A stretch of 64,000 nt of DNA, from positions 1 through 64,000 of the forward strand of contig MKTZ01000002.1 in assembly GCA_001898505.1 (NCBI GenBank), read 5' to 3'. Under the pieces are notes generated by a model that saw nothing but the letters and a program-made list of their open reading frames with translations, was not told where the DNA came from and ran no database searches. Source of the stretch: Sphingobacteriales bacterium 50-39. GTDB lineage: Bacteria > Bacteroidota > Bacteroidia > Chitinophagales > Chitinophagaceae. The translations under genes and the position numbers were made by a program. The stretch's first letter is position 1. Every line of letters begins with the position of its first letter. This document shows, one piece after another, positions 1 through 8,992 of this stretch.

Positions 1-42
1 TCAATTGTGCATAAACTCACCCAAAAAACTGAAAATGAAAAA

Positions 43-73
43 AGGGTGCCCCAGTTTACTTTTGAGACACCCT
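43..73 (-). terminator. Intrinsic terminator of the small secreted protein gene
   Basis: Read on the minus strand, the inverted repeat AGGGTGTC / GGCACCCT is followed directly by a run of six T. It lies about 25 bases after the stop codon of the gene that ends at position 98. Stem, loop and U-tract all fit a Rho-independent terminator. Confidence 0.75.
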
Positions 74-97
74 CTTATTCCATATAGGCAAATACTG

Positions 98-439
98 TTA
101 AAGCGTTTCATCTTTGGATATCACGCGATCAACCGACCAGCCGGAGGCACGTGTGCCGGACATCAAAACTTTTTTGTCCGCATTTTCCACTGTAATGTGA
201 TAAGAGATCTTACCGTTTGCGTTCTCTTTGTAAAGGTTGGTGATCCAATACTCCTTATACTCCTTTTTAATGCCTGTTAAAAGTCTGGCGGGCAGCTTGT
301 CGGAGAGAATATTGCGCACCACCGTAGTACTTTTTTTCGAAGAACGCTCGCCTTCATTTGTAAAATGCCTGTCGATCGAATGAGCCTGCACAGTTCCAAT
401 GGTCATCAATAGGACGATCGGAAAAATGGTTTTTTTCAT
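98..439 (-). CDS. Small secreted protein, PepSY-like, function unknown
   Basis: A 113-residue protein. It starts with a clear Sec signal peptide (MKKTIFPIVLLMTIGTVQA). The middle, with IKKEYKEYWITNLY and then YHITVENADKKVLM, alternates charged and hydrophobic residues as in the small periplasmic PepSY-like or beta-lactamase-inhibitor-like proteins common in Bacteroidota. This resemblance is my impression of the pattern, not a family match. It is a single-gene unit with its own terminator. There are no cysteines and no catalytic motif. Confidence 0.7.
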   Translation of the reverse strand: MKKTIFPIVLLMTIGTVQAHSIDRHFTNEGERSSKKSTTVVRNILSDKLPARLLTGIKKEYKEYWITNLYKENANGKISYHITVENADKKVLMSGTRASGWSVDRVISKDETL

Positions 440-791
440 GAGGGTATGTGTTTTACTTTTTGCCCGCTTATAACGGGATTCAAGGAATAAAAGTATAAAG
501 CCACTCCTCTTTTTTACTGACTGTTATACATATCTGCTAAAAGCATTGTGTAACATCTTATAATACAGTAGCTACCCCAGGCGAGAAAGTTTGCGAGTCC
601 TGGGGTTACACGGAAGGTAATGCCAGGTAAAAGCAGACTACCCAGGCAATAAGCTCGATCAATGCTATTATGTAAAGCAAATATCTCATCAGCATACTCC
701 CCCTCATTTTGGACACAAATCATATGCCTTACATCCGATATTTGCTTTCGGGTATAAACCAGCTAATTAGCGATGGCCATGGGTGCGGCGT
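440..791. other. Intergenic region with one long hairpin
   Basis: This stretch lies between two minus-strand genes. It should hold the promoter of the secreted protein, but I see no clear TAnnTTTG box. It contains a near-palindrome at 462-476 (CCCG around TTATAA) and a hairpin at 574-606 with arms ACCCCAGG / CCTGGGGT. A 69-codon reading frame at 514-723 has no coding signal that I trust. Confidence 0.5.
574..606. repeat. Inverted repeat, 8-bp arms
   Basis: The arms ACCCCAGG and CCTGGGGT are perfectly complementary, with a 17-base loop that carries GCGAG twice. No T-run follows on either strand, so it is not a standard terminator. Role unknown. Confidence 0.5.
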
Positions 792-1505
792 CTATAATTT
801 TGTTCCCAAAATGGTACCAGCATTGATCAATTTCCAAAAGCTGATCACCCTTCTTTGCCTGAACCCCAGGTGCTCGTATAGCCGGATGGCTCGCTCATTG
901 GAGGTCAATACATGGAGGAAAAGCATATTACCCTTTTCCAGGTTGGTCCTGCAAATATGTACGATCAGTTGCTGTGCATAGCCACGCCCGGTATAGGCGG
1001 GATCCGTACAGACGGCGCTGATCTCTACCATGCCTTCCAGCCGCATACGTTCGCCGGCAATGGCTACCAGCTTATCATCCTGCCAAATCCCGAAATAATT
1101 GCCCAACTGATGTGTATCCGGCTCATAATATCCTGGCTGGACCCGATGTATCAGTTCAAACATTGTATCCCTGTCAGCTGCTGTCAGGGCAGTTACAGCG
1201 GTGGTGGTCTGCAATGGAGCAGGCGGCAGCTCCAGGGTCATTTGCGCACAGGGCAATTCCCTGATCAGTTTCCAATGAGAAGGCAGGGATGGCAGCGCAC
1301 CCACCAGGAAAAAGACTTCGTCCTTCTCCAAAAAGCTATCCAGCTCTGCTATATTGCCGGGCGAACGATAGTCATAGGCGGCAAAAGGTAATATACCGGA
1401 CCGGTAGCGTCTTATGTGGGAGGAACCTATGGCGTATGCCTGTTGAGCACCCTTTAATGCATACCATAAAGGGTTATCCAATTGCGTAACATCGGTATTG
1501 GTCAT
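792..1505 (-). CDS. GNAT family N-acetyltransferase (FR47-like)
   Basis: A 237-residue cytoplasmic enzyme expected to transfer an acetyl group from acetyl-CoA to an amine. The C-terminal half holds the GNAT core: a beta strand VEISAVCTDPAY followed by the acetyl-CoA loop TGRGYAQQL and then LHVLTSNERAIRLYEHLGF, the usual motif B. The N-terminal half (residues 1-110) is less conserved, as in two-lobed FR47-like members. The start is ATG at 1505. The ABC permease upstream ends 24 bases before it on the same strand, so the two may be co-transcribed. Substrate unknown. Confidence 0.88.
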   Translation of the reverse strand: MTNTDVTQLDNPLWYALKGAQQAYAIGSSHIRRYRSGILPFAAYDYRSPGNIAELDSFLEKDEVFFLVGALPSLPSHWKLIRELPCAQMTLELPPAPLQTTTAVTALTAADRDTMFELIHRVQPGYYEPDTHQLGNYFGIWQDDKLVAIAGERMRLEGMVEISAVCTDPAYTGRGYAQQLIVHICRTNLEKGNMLFLHVLTSNERAIRLYEHLGFRQRRVISFWKLINAGTILGTKL

Positions 1506-1529
1506 TCTGTAAAGTTACGGATCGGCCAC

Positions 1530-3911
1530 TCACTCCGTGCGAAGACTTTCTGCCGGATTGATCACCGCTGCTTTGATGGATTGATAGCTTACAGTCAACA
1601 AGGCTATCAGCACAAGGGATGATCCGGCCAGGGCGAATATCCCCCACCCCATTTCCGTCCGGTAGGCAAAGCCTGCGAGCCAGGCATGCATAAGCCACCA
1701 GGTGAGGGGAAAGGCAATCAGCATGGCAAGGATCATCAAATAGATAAAGTTCCCGGACAGCAGTACCGTAATATTCCCTACAGAGGCTCCCAGCACTTTT
1801 CGGATGCCTATCTCCTTTGCACGGGATTCCGCATTAAAGGCGGCGAGCCCGGAAAGCCCCAGACAGGAGATGATGATCGCCAGCGCAGCAAAATACCGGG
1901 ACAGGAGCGACACTCTTTGTTCTCCGACATACATAGTCTGAAAGACCTCATCCAGGAATTTGTATTCGAATACAAAGCCCGGATTGAACTGCTTGTATAG
2001 ATCCGTCATCTTTGATAACGCTTCCTTCTCCTGTCCTGCTGCCAGACGGACCATCACTGTAGAAGCATGCTGCGGATTAAAATAGAATACCATCGGCATG
2101 ATGGCATCGTGAAGGGATGTCACATGGAAGTCCTTTACGACTCCTACGATGGTCTTGTCCTGGTCCCACATCCTGATAGTAGTTCCGACAGGATGCTGCA
2201 GCCCCATGATCCTGGCGGCAGTCTCGTTGATCAGCAGCTTTGTATCTTCTCCTCCGAATGCTTTGGAAAAGGTCCTGCCTTCTTTCACCTGTATGCCCAG
2301 CGTTTCTGTCAGCCCAAGATCCAGCGCCCGTACCCCAAAATTTGTGTTCAGATCTTTTTCTTTTCCGGGCCAGGAAATACCATACGTGGACGACCCTAGG
2401 TCGGGCTGAGCAATGTTCTGCTCCATGGTAGAGGCGCTTACAACACCGGGTATGCTCCTCAATTGAGTAAGAAAGGCATCTGTATTCTGTGCCATGGTTC
2501 CTTCCTTGTCAAAATAGACCACATGGTCTCTGTTATATCCCATATTCTTGGTTTGAATATATGCCACCTGCTTGTAGATGACGATCATCGAGACGATCAG
2601 CACCAGCGAAATGGCAAACTGGAAGACCACCAACCCTTTTCTTGTCAATAGCTCTGCGGCAGAGTTCCGTAGCTTGCCCTTTAATACAAGAATGGGTTTG
2701 AAGTTCGAAAGATAGAAAGCCGGATAGCTGCCTGCAAGTACGCCAGTGATCAGCGTGATGCCCAGCATGACGCCTGTCACGGACGGGGAGAAGGTTACGA
2801 TTAGATGTTTGCCTGTCACCTGGCTGAAGACAGGCAGCAACGCGATCACTATGAGCAGGGCCAATAACAGGGATAGGAAGGCTGTCAGTATGGCTTCACC
2901 GAGGAATTGATAGACGAGGCCCGTTCTGGTCGACCCCATCACTTTTTTGATGCCGACTTCTTTTGCCCTGCGTGAGGCCTTGGCCGTAGAAAGGTTCATG
3001 AAATTGATACAAGCTATCACCAGAATGAAAATGGCTACGATGGAAAAAATGCGAACATATTCGATCCTTCCTCCTGCCTGCACGCCATTCTCATACCGGC
3101 CATAAAGATAGGCGCTGGAATAAGGCCGGACAGAAAGAGTAAAGCTGGTTTGTGGAAAGTATTTTTTGATAAAGTCGCCGATCTTGCTATCAAAGGCGGC
3201 AATATCAGTTCCCTTCTTCAACAACAGATAGGTGGCAGGACCTTCATTATACCATTTTTGACCATTGGTCCAGATATCATTTACCAGCAGTTCATGTGTA
3301 AGGACAAAGTCAAAATCCATCGAGGTGTTGGACGGCAGCCGGGCAACGACACCCGTCACAATTAGCTCCTCTTTTTTCCCGAACATTTCCCAACTTATGG
3401 TCTTTCCTAAGGCCTTGTCTGCTTCGCCAAAGAGCCGGGCGGCCATATCTTCGGTGAGCACTGCCCCGTTCTTATTGGCCAGTACCTGATCTGCCCGGCC
3501 CTGTAACAGGTTAAAGGAGAACAGGTGAAAGAAATCTTTACCGGCGAATATACCGCTGGCCTTGACCACTTTGTCGGATGCCCGCATCTGCGCATATGCC
3601 CCAAAGCCCTTTAAGGACAGGACGGGTACGGCTGCCTCCACTTCCGGCAGATCCCTCTTCATGACCTCTGCCAGCATGCCTTGCGTTGCCTCATGCACCT
3701 GTATCTCGTTATTGATCTTATCCTTTTCCATCACCTGGTACAATTGACTGTCCCGGACATGGAACTTATCAAAATGCAGCTCATCATTGACCCAGAGATA
3801 AATGAGGAAGGCGCAAGCCAGCCCAGTTGACAACCCGATCCAATTGATGAGAAACGATGCTTTATGACGTTGAAGGCTCCTTATAGCAATGCGCAGGTAG
3901 TGTTGAAGCAT
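1530..3911 (-). CDS. ABC transporter permease, MacB/FtsX type
   Basis: A 793-residue inner-membrane protein with two MacB-like periplasmic domains and two FtsX domains. The first transmembrane helix is at residues 18-40. Three helices follow the first periplasmic domain (about 290-400), then one near 430, and three more in the C-terminal FtsX unit. The family motif KEVGIKKVMGSTR recurs as KEIGIRKVLGASVGN, and the end NPAESLRTE is typical. No ATPase gene is adjacent, so the partner must be elsewhere. Two paralogues lie at 9530 and 23248. Such proteins usually drive mechanotransmission rather than true transport; the substrate cannot be told. Confidence 0.9.
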   Translation of the reverse strand: MLQHYLRIAIRSLQRHKASFLINWIGLSTGLACAFLIYLWVNDELHFDKFHVRDSQLYQVMEKDKINNEIQVHEATQGMLAEVMKRDLPEVEAAVPVLSLKGFGAYAQMRASDKVVKASGIFAGKDFFHLFSFNLLQGRADQVLANKNGAVLTEDMAARLFGEADKALGKTISWEMFGKKEELIVTGVVARLPSNTSMDFDFVLTHELLVNDIWTNGQKWYNEGPATYLLLKKGTDIAAFDSKIGDFIKKYFPQTSFTLSVRPYSSAYLYGRYENGVQAGGRIEYVRIFSIVAIFILVIACINFMNLSTAKASRRAKEVGIKKVMGSTRTGLVYQFLGEAILTAFLSLLLALLIVIALLPVFSQVTGKHLIVTFSPSVTGVMLGITLITGVLAGSYPAFYLSNFKPILVLKGKLRNSAAELLTRKGLVVFQFAISLVLIVSMIVIYKQVAYIQTKNMGYNRDHVVYFDKEGTMAQNTDAFLTQLRSIPGVVSASTMEQNIAQPDLGSSTYGISWPGKEKDLNTNFGVRALDLGLTETLGIQVKEGRTFSKAFGGEDTKLLINETAARIMGLQHPVGTTIRMWDQDKTIVGVVKDFHVTSLHDAIMPMVFYFNPQHASTVMVRLAAGQEKEALSKMTDLYKQFNPGFVFEYKFLDEVFQTMYVGEQRVSLLSRYFAALAIIISCLGLSGLAAFNAESRAKEIGIRKVLGASVGNITVLLSGNFIYLMILAMLIAFPLTWWLMHAWLAGFAYRTEMGWGIFALAGSSLVLIALLTVSYQSIKAAVINPAESLRTE

Positions 3912-3963
3912 TTGTCCGGGATTTTTACTCTAGCTATCCAACGGGGTGCCGGGCTTTTATGTG

Positions 3964-3976
3964 ACTGATAATCAGT
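3964..3976. promoter_or_regulatory. Palindrome ACTGATAATCAGT upstream of the ABC permease
   Basis: A perfect 13-base inverted repeat about 50 bases upstream of the permease ATG, in a 130-base intergenic gap. Its position fits an operator, but no regulator can be named and short palindromes arise by chance. Confidence 0.3.
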
Positions 3977-4041
3977 TGTATGTTGTGATTGTGAATGCAG
4001 CTATTGCCCGTTTTCGTACACTTTTCGCCTCCATACGTACA

Positions 4042-4848
4042 CTAGGACACTGGAGCCTTCAGAAAAACTATGCTCTTGTTCCTTCTCATATAAACCCTGG
4101 TTCCTTTTCGATCCTCGTCATATGTGAATAAGATCTCATACCCGAATATGGAATAGGAAATATGATCATCTTTATCGTGTAGCTTTTGGGGATGATACAT
4201 GCATTTTCTCAATTCACGGTTGATCGTTTTTTGGTCGTATCGCAAAAGTAGCAATGGCTTTAGTTTTTTTGCCACCCCTACATTAAATAACAAGGACATA
4301 CACAGGCGATCCAATGCCTTTGTGGTATCTCCTCTTTCAAGGTACATCATTGCCACCCGTGGCGATATCAGAGCATGATAGTCTTCCCACGCGTTGCCGC
4401 AGTTAAAAGGCGTGCAATATACCGTATCCGCCCATAACGTATATTTATACATGGAGTCGGGCGAGTCTTTAAATAGCTCGCTTAGCTGAAAGGCGATGTT
4501 GGGTTTCGCGAGGGAATATTGATAGTAATGGTCGGCAATGCTGACCTCATAAGGACAAGAGGCACGGCTGCTGGTAATAAGTCCTTTTCGCCATATCCTC
4601 GCAGCATCCTGCCGCCTGCCCTGCGCCAAATATATCTTCCCTATTTTCAGACATGCGCCCGAACTAAGGCCCTCTATGGGATACAGCCTGTCCACATCCT
4701 CGAAGTGGTGTAAGGCAGCCGCCGTATCATTCTGAGCCAGCAGGCTATCGGCAATCTTTACCTCCGCGCATATGCACGTATGTTCATCCTGTGCCATAGT
4801 TCTGGCAGAGATCAATAAAAGAAATAATATGCCATAACGCATTAACAT
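4042..4848 (-). CDS. Secreted tetratricopeptide-like protein, unknown
   Basis: A 268-residue protein with an N-terminal signal peptide (MLMRYGILFLLLISARTMAQ). Residues 28-110 look like helical repeats of TPR type (KIADSLLAQNDTAAALHHFE, then LKIGKIYLAQGRRQDAARIW). Two paired cysteines follow the signal peptide (CICAE). The C-terminal part is not recognisable. Its first ATG overlaps the stop codon of the upstream small membrane protein, so the two genes are translationally linked. Function not assigned. Confidence 0.7.
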   Translation of the reverse strand: MLMRYGILFLLLISARTMAQDEHTCICAEVKIADSLLAQNDTAAALHHFEDVDRLYPIEGLSSGACLKIGKIYLAQGRRQDAARIWRKGLITSSRASCPYEVSIADHYYQYSLAKPNIAFQLSELFKDSPDSMYKYTLWADTVYCTPFNCGNAWEDYHALISPRVAMMYLERGDTTKALDRLCMSLLFNVGVAKKLKPLLLLRYDQKTINRELRKCMYHPQKLHDKDDHISYSIFGYEILFTYDEDRKGTRVYMRRNKSIVFLKAPVS

Positions 4849-5135
4849 TGTATCTGACTCATCCTATAAAGTATATAAAAAAAGACGATCAGGGGTGCCA
4901 GGCTTAGTCCAAATGCTACCCACACGCTGATATTTGCATATTTACTGTCCTTCAATCGATGGGGTACCCATAGTATACCTATGAAAAAGAAGTCAATGGC
5001 AGCTACGAACAAAGTTGATGGCCAAAAATCAGCCCCATGGAGTAGCCCTTGAAATTCAGTCCCCATCCAGATGATGGTCGTCACCGTTATGCATATTGCC
5101 GAAATAATCACGGATGTGCGTCTTAGCGCTCTCAT
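4842..5135 (-). CDS. Small integral membrane protein, three helices
   Basis: A 97-residue protein with hydrophobic segments at about residues 9-28, 38-58 and 70-91, joined by a short basic loop (PHRLKDSKY). It ends in YRMSQIQC, and its stop overlaps the start of the TPR-like gene by seven bases, which implies one transcript. No known motif. Confidence 0.65.
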   Translation of the reverse strand: MRALRRTSVIISAICITVTTIIWMGTEFQGLLHGADFWPSTLFVAAIDFFFIGILWVPHRLKDSKYANISVWVAFGLSLAPLIVFFYILYRMSQIQC

Positions 5136-5170
5136 AGCATAATAATACTCGAAAATTCCTTAAAGAACCG

Positions 5171-6610
5171 TCAATTTTTCCCGTCCTTTATCCTGTTCAG
5201 TAGCAGGAATATTACCCCCAAATACGCGATAAAGCAATACAAACTCACCCTGTAGGCCAGATGATAATCACTTCCGTGGGACAGCATGGAAAAAAACAGC
5301 CCACCCAGCATACTGACGCCAGCCGCGGAGGAGAACTGCTGTATGGTAGAATAGACCCCGCTGCTGCTCCCAGCCAGGGCGGCTGGCACGTCCCTTAAGG
5401 ACACATTCAGCAGGGAGGGCAATACCAGCCCGCTGCCCAACCCAAATACGATATAACAAACCACGATCGACAACGGGGCAGGCACGGACGCCCCAAAGAG
5501 CAATACCTGCGACAGGAACGAGACGGCCATGATCACACATCCGGCCTGTAGCATTCGAATGCCATATTTACCGGCATTGCGTATGGACCACCAGGAAGAG
5601 AACATATAGGCCCAGCCAAGTGCCGTGAACAATATGGAGGCCGTATAAGGCCCTATCTGGTACCCTTTCTGCAGAAGGATGGCACAGGTGAGCAGAAATG
5701 CATTGTGCAATCCAAAATAAAAGAATACAGCGAGTACTCCTGTGTTGAAGCTCCTGATCCTGAAAAGATGCAGGTCTATCAGCGGCTCCCGGTTTGTCCC
5801 CACGGTGCGTTTCAGGTGACGAAAGAAGATATTCAGTCCCGCGGCGGCTCCCAGCAGTAGCACATAGGACCACCAGGGCCATCCGTATTCACGTCCTTGT
5901 GTCAGCGGATAGATGATACAAACAAGGGACAGGGTCAACAGTACCACCCCTGTTATATCCAGCTTACGCTGCCTGTTCTGGCTGGACTCTCTCAAAGATA
6001 ACGCCGCCAGTATCACCGCCACCACGCCGATGGGAAGATTGACGAGGAAGATAAGTCGCCAGGGAGCCTGTATCCAGCCCGCATGTATAAAATAGCCGCC
6101 AAGGAATTGCCCCAGAATGGCAGCCATGCCCTGCACGATACCATAATAGCCAAAGGCCCTGTTCCGATCGTTGCCTTCCCGGAAATTCAGATGGATCAGC
6201 GTGACAGTCTGCGGCACCATGAAGGCGGCAGAGACTCCCTGGAAAAATCGGAATGCTATCAGCTCGCCGATGGAACCCGCCATCCCGCAAAGCACGGAGG
6301 TCGCGGTAAAAGCCAGCAGCCCCCATACAAGGACTTTTTTTCTTCCAAACTTGTCCCCGATACGGCTTCCTGTAATAAGAAAGACGGCATAACCGATCAG
6401 ATATACGGCCACCACCAGCTGAACTTTCGCATCGCTGGCAGCATAGTACGATTGGATGGTAGGCAAACTTACATTCACTATAAAAATATCCACTACAGAG
6501 ATCATGGGAGCCAACAGGATGACAAAGAGGTTCCACCATCTGCGATTGCTCACTTCCGCCACGAGGGATGAATCAGCGGATAAAGTACGAACAGAACGGT
6601 CTGTTTTCAT
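5171..6610 (-). CDS. MFS drug efflux transporter, DHA2 (14-TMS) family
   Basis: A 479-residue inner-membrane proton antiporter. The DHA2 motif A appears as GSRIGDKFGRKKVLVWG after the second helix, and about fourteen hydrophobic segments span the length. The family has a typical size of 470-520. I chose ATG at 6610 (MKTDRSVRTL) because a longer frame to 6706 would run 82 bases into the TetR gene. The TetR gene ends 15 bases upstream on the same strand, which suggests a regulator-pump operon. The substrate is probably a hydrophobic toxic compound, as inferred from family and context only. Confidence 0.9.
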   Translation of the reverse strand: MKTDRSVRTLSADSSLVAEVSNRRWWNLFVILLAPMISVVDIFIVNVSLPTIQSYYAASDAKVQLVVAVYLIGYAVFLITGSRIGDKFGRKKVLVWGLLAFTATSVLCGMAGSIGELIAFRFFQGVSAAFMVPQTVTLIHLNFREGNDRNRAFGYYGIVQGMAAILGQFLGGYFIHAGWIQAPWRLIFLVNLPIGVVAVILAALSLRESSQNRQRKLDITGVVLLTLSLVCIIYPLTQGREYGWPWWSYVLLLGAAAGLNIFFRHLKRTVGTNREPLIDLHLFRIRSFNTGVLAVFFYFGLHNAFLLTCAILLQKGYQIGPYTASILFTALGWAYMFSSWWSIRNAGKYGIRMLQAGCVIMAVSFLSQVLLFGASVPAPLSIVVCYIVFGLGSGLVLPSLLNVSLRDVPAALAGSSSGVYSTIQQFSSAAGVSMLGGLFFSMLSHGSDYHLAYRVSLYCFIAYLGVIFLLLNRIKDGKN

Positions 6611-6624
6611 AAAAGAAAATTTTT

Positions 6625-7191
6625 TTATTCTAAGAGTTTTTGAGCAATTTTTCTGGCGCTGTCTATCGACCGGGCGCTCCGTTCCAATGAAGATTGTACT
6701 CCGCAACCTTCATACAACGACACGATCATTTCCGCCAGTTCTTCCACCTCTTTGGGCGAACGCCTCGATGGCAGCAATGCGATATTTTCTTTTAGCATTT
6801 TCCTGATATATTCTTTATGACGCAGAATGACTTCCAGCGCCGCTTTATCCAGATTGGGCATCTCATACACTACCCGTATAAATGTACACCCCTTGAATCC
6901 CCGCTTGACTGCCAGAAACTTCCGGTAGTCAAAGAGGGCAAGTATCGTCTTATCCCCCGCCGCCTTGCCTTTGCAGAATTCCTCGAACTCGGAACGCCAC
7001 TGGGCAGTGGCATCCTCCAGATAGGCCTGTAGAATGGCTTCCTTCGAGGGAAAATGCTCGTACAGACTGGCCTTGGCAACTTCCGACTCCTCGATGATCT
7101 GATTGATCCCTGTAGCCTGGAAACCCTGCTCATAAAAGAGACGTGTTACCGTATCCATTACCCGTGCCCTGACCTTGGAATTTGCTTTCAT
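6625..7191 (-). CDS. TetR/AcrR family transcriptional regulator
   Basis: A 188-residue repressor-like protein. The N-terminal helix-turn-helix is clear: RARVMDTVTRLFYEQGFQAT then INQIIEESEVAKASLYEHFPSKEAIL. The C-terminal ligand-binding region (60-188) has the pattern GCTFIRVVYEMP seen in YxaF/LmrA-like TetR proteins. It directly precedes the MFS gene with a 14-base gap, so it probably controls that pump and itself in response to a pump substrate. Confidence 0.92.
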   Translation of the reverse strand: MKANSKVRARVMDTVTRLFYEQGFQATGINQIIEESEVAKASLYEHFPSKEAILQAYLEDATAQWRSEFEEFCKGKAAGDKTILALFDYRKFLAVKRGFKGCTFIRVVYEMPNLDKAALEVILRHKEYIRKMLKENIALLPSRRSPKEVEELAEMIVSLYEGCGVQSSLERSARSIDSARKIAQKLLE

Positions 7192-7241
7192 GAACCAAAT
7201 GTAAAAAGAAATATAAAAACAGACAAGTCTGTACGAAAATA

Positions 7242-8471
7242 TTATTTTAACCCCTCTATTTTTTTCTCCAGCACCGCTCTCTCCGCGGGCGATCCGGCCA
7301 ATTCCAACGCCTGTGTAAAATGCTGCCTGGCCTGCTCATTGTCCACATCTATATACAGCTCCCCCAGCAGCGAATGATAAAAAAGGTTGCCAGACAGCTG
7401 CAACGCCTTCGCCTCTACTATCGCCCGCTCCCTGCCATACACACGGTAAAAAGCATATGCCCTGTTCAACGCTGCCACAGGAGAATATTCCAATATCAGC
7501 CGCTGATTGTACAGCCGGAGAATATTCTCCCATTTTTCCCCTTCCTCCACGGGGTGCGTATGCCACCATGCAATGGCTGCCTCCAAATGATATTTAGACA
7601 CTTCATCGTCATGAATGGCCCGTATAAAAAAATCATTCCCTCTTTGGATCAGCTCTTCGTCCCAACGGCGGATGTCCTGATCCTCATATAATACCAATTC
7701 CCCCTTGTCGTTGACCCTGGCATCAAACCGGGAAGCCTGAAAACACATCAGCGCCATCAAAGCATGTACCCGGGGCATGCTGGTAGATGCATTGCCGATG
7801 AGCAGATAGGTCAGCCGCATGGCTTCCAGACAAAAATCCCTGCGCAACACCTTATCGGGACTGGCCGAATAATACCCTTCATTGAAGAGGAGATAAAGAC
7901 AGATGAGCACAGTATCCAGTCGGACACCGATCTCCCTGCTGTCGGGGACGGCGATCATTACCTCCTCCAGTCTCAGCTTTTCCTTCGCCCTGAACAGACG
8001 CTTGTTGATATTCGACTTGGTTGTCAATAAAGCCTGGGCTATCTCGTCGATGCTGAATCCACACAGTACCCTTAGGGCTAAACTAACCTGTGCTTCCACG
8101 GAAATAGAAGGATGGCAGATGGCGAACATCATCTGCAGCTGGCTGTCGATGATATTCTTTGGCGACAGATCGATGTCCATTTCAAAACATTTCTCCCCAT
8201 CCATGGTCAGATCTTTCTTCACCTGCCGTTGGAATATCCGGTCATGCTTCAAGCAGTTCAACGCATTGTTCCTTGCCACGGCATATAACCAGGACACAGG
8301 GCTGGAAGGTACCCCCTTCAAACCCCATGTCTCCGCGGCAGATAAGAAAGTATCGCTGACAATATCCTCGGCGATATCCATATAGGCTATTCCGAAGCGA
8401 CTGCAAAGCACGGTCACCATCTTGCCATACTCCTTTCTGTAAAGGTCTGGTATCAGCTGCCTTTCATCCAT
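7242..8471 (-). CDS. ECF sigma factor with C-terminal extension, ECF42 type
   Basis: A 409-residue RNA polymerase sigma factor. Region 2 covers about residues 8-75 (YRKEYGKMVTVLCSRFG, DIAEDIVSDTFLSA, SWLYAVARNNALN) and region 4 about 110-170 (VLCGFSIDEIAQALLTTKSN, INKRLFRAKEKLR). The remaining 230 residues form a helical, TPR-like extension (DUF6596-type) ending in AGSPAERAVLEKKIEGL. ECF42 members characteristically have this extension and a neighbouring DGPF/YCII gene instead of an anti-sigma factor, as here. I chose ATG at 8471, one base after the stop of the YCII gene. An in-frame ATG at 8486 would overlap that gene. Confidence 0.9.
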   Translation of the reverse strand: MDERQLIPDLYRKEYGKMVTVLCSRFGIAYMDIAEDIVSDTFLSAAETWGLKGVPSSPVSWLYAVARNNALNCLKHDRIFQRQVKKDLTMDGEKCFEMDIDLSPKNIIDSQLQMMFAICHPSISVEAQVSLALRVLCGFSIDEIAQALLTTKSNINKRLFRAKEKLRLEEVMIAVPDSREIGVRLDTVLICLYLLFNEGYYSASPDKVLRRDFCLEAMRLTYLLIGNASTSMPRVHALMALMCFQASRFDARVNDKGELVLYEDQDIRRWDEELIQRGNDFFIRAIHDDEVSKYHLEAAIAWWHTHPVEEGEKWENILRLYNQRLILEYSPVAALNRAYAFYRVYGRERAIVEAKALQLSGNLFYHSLLGELYIDVDNEQARQHFTQALELAGSPAERAVLEKKIEGLK

Positions 8472-8472
8472 T

Positions 8473-8841
8473 TTAATTATTGTCATCAGGTGCAACCAGG
8501 GGTCTTACCTCGACCTTCCCGCCTTCAGCGAAAAGGATCGGGCAACCTTTAGCCATCTCAACGGCTTCGTCGACAGATTGAGCCTTTATGATCACGTAGC
8601 CGTTGATAAACTCTTTTACCTCCGTATATGGCCCATCTGTAACCACATTGCCAGACGCTATTGTCTTAGATTCTCTTATTCCAAGACGATGACCGCTGCT
8701 GGACAGCCTGTCCCGGGCGGCAATGCCTCCCATCCAATTGGTCCAATAGGTCATTCTCTCCTGCATCTGTGCGGGGGTGACTTCACCCGCACTGGCGACA
8801 GCATTTCCATCTATTCGGAAGATCAATGCAAACTCTTTCAT
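8473..8841 (-). CDS. YCII/DGPF domain protein, partner of the ECF42 sigma factor
   Basis: A 122-residue protein of the YCII-related fold. The family signature appears as DGPYTEVKEFINGYVIIKA (DGPF motif with Y), followed by SVDEAVEMAKGCPI. An N-terminal ferredoxin-like start, MKEFALIFRIDG, is typical. It lies directly upstream of the sigma gene, and the pairing is the defining context of ECF42 operons. In this family the protein is not an anti-sigma factor. Its biochemical role is not settled. Confidence 0.9.
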   Translation of the reverse strand: MKEFALIFRIDGNAVASAGEVTPAQMQERMTYWTNWMGGIAARDRLSSSGHRLGIRESKTIASGNVVTDGPYTEVKEFINGYVIIKAQSVDEAVEMAKGCPILFAEGGKVEVRPLVAPDDNN

Positions 8842-8992
8842 TTTTAATACATTTTAAAGTGATTGAATACCCTATATACAACCCGGCTTAAAAGAATAGG
8901 ACAATTTCTCTAAAAAATTTATTCCAGGCAAACATCGCTATTTTTCCAACCCGGATTTTTAATATATTTATTGCACCAAAAATTGCCTGACT

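Noticed and set aside
514-723. 69-codon minus-strand frame in the first intergenic gap
   Set aside because: It spans the hairpin at 574-606, has no signal or motif, and no ribosome site or promoter can be seen.
6611-6706. N-terminal extension of the MFS transporter
   Set aside because: It would lie inside the TetR gene in another frame and adds a basic, non-membrane segment not seen in DHA2 proteins.
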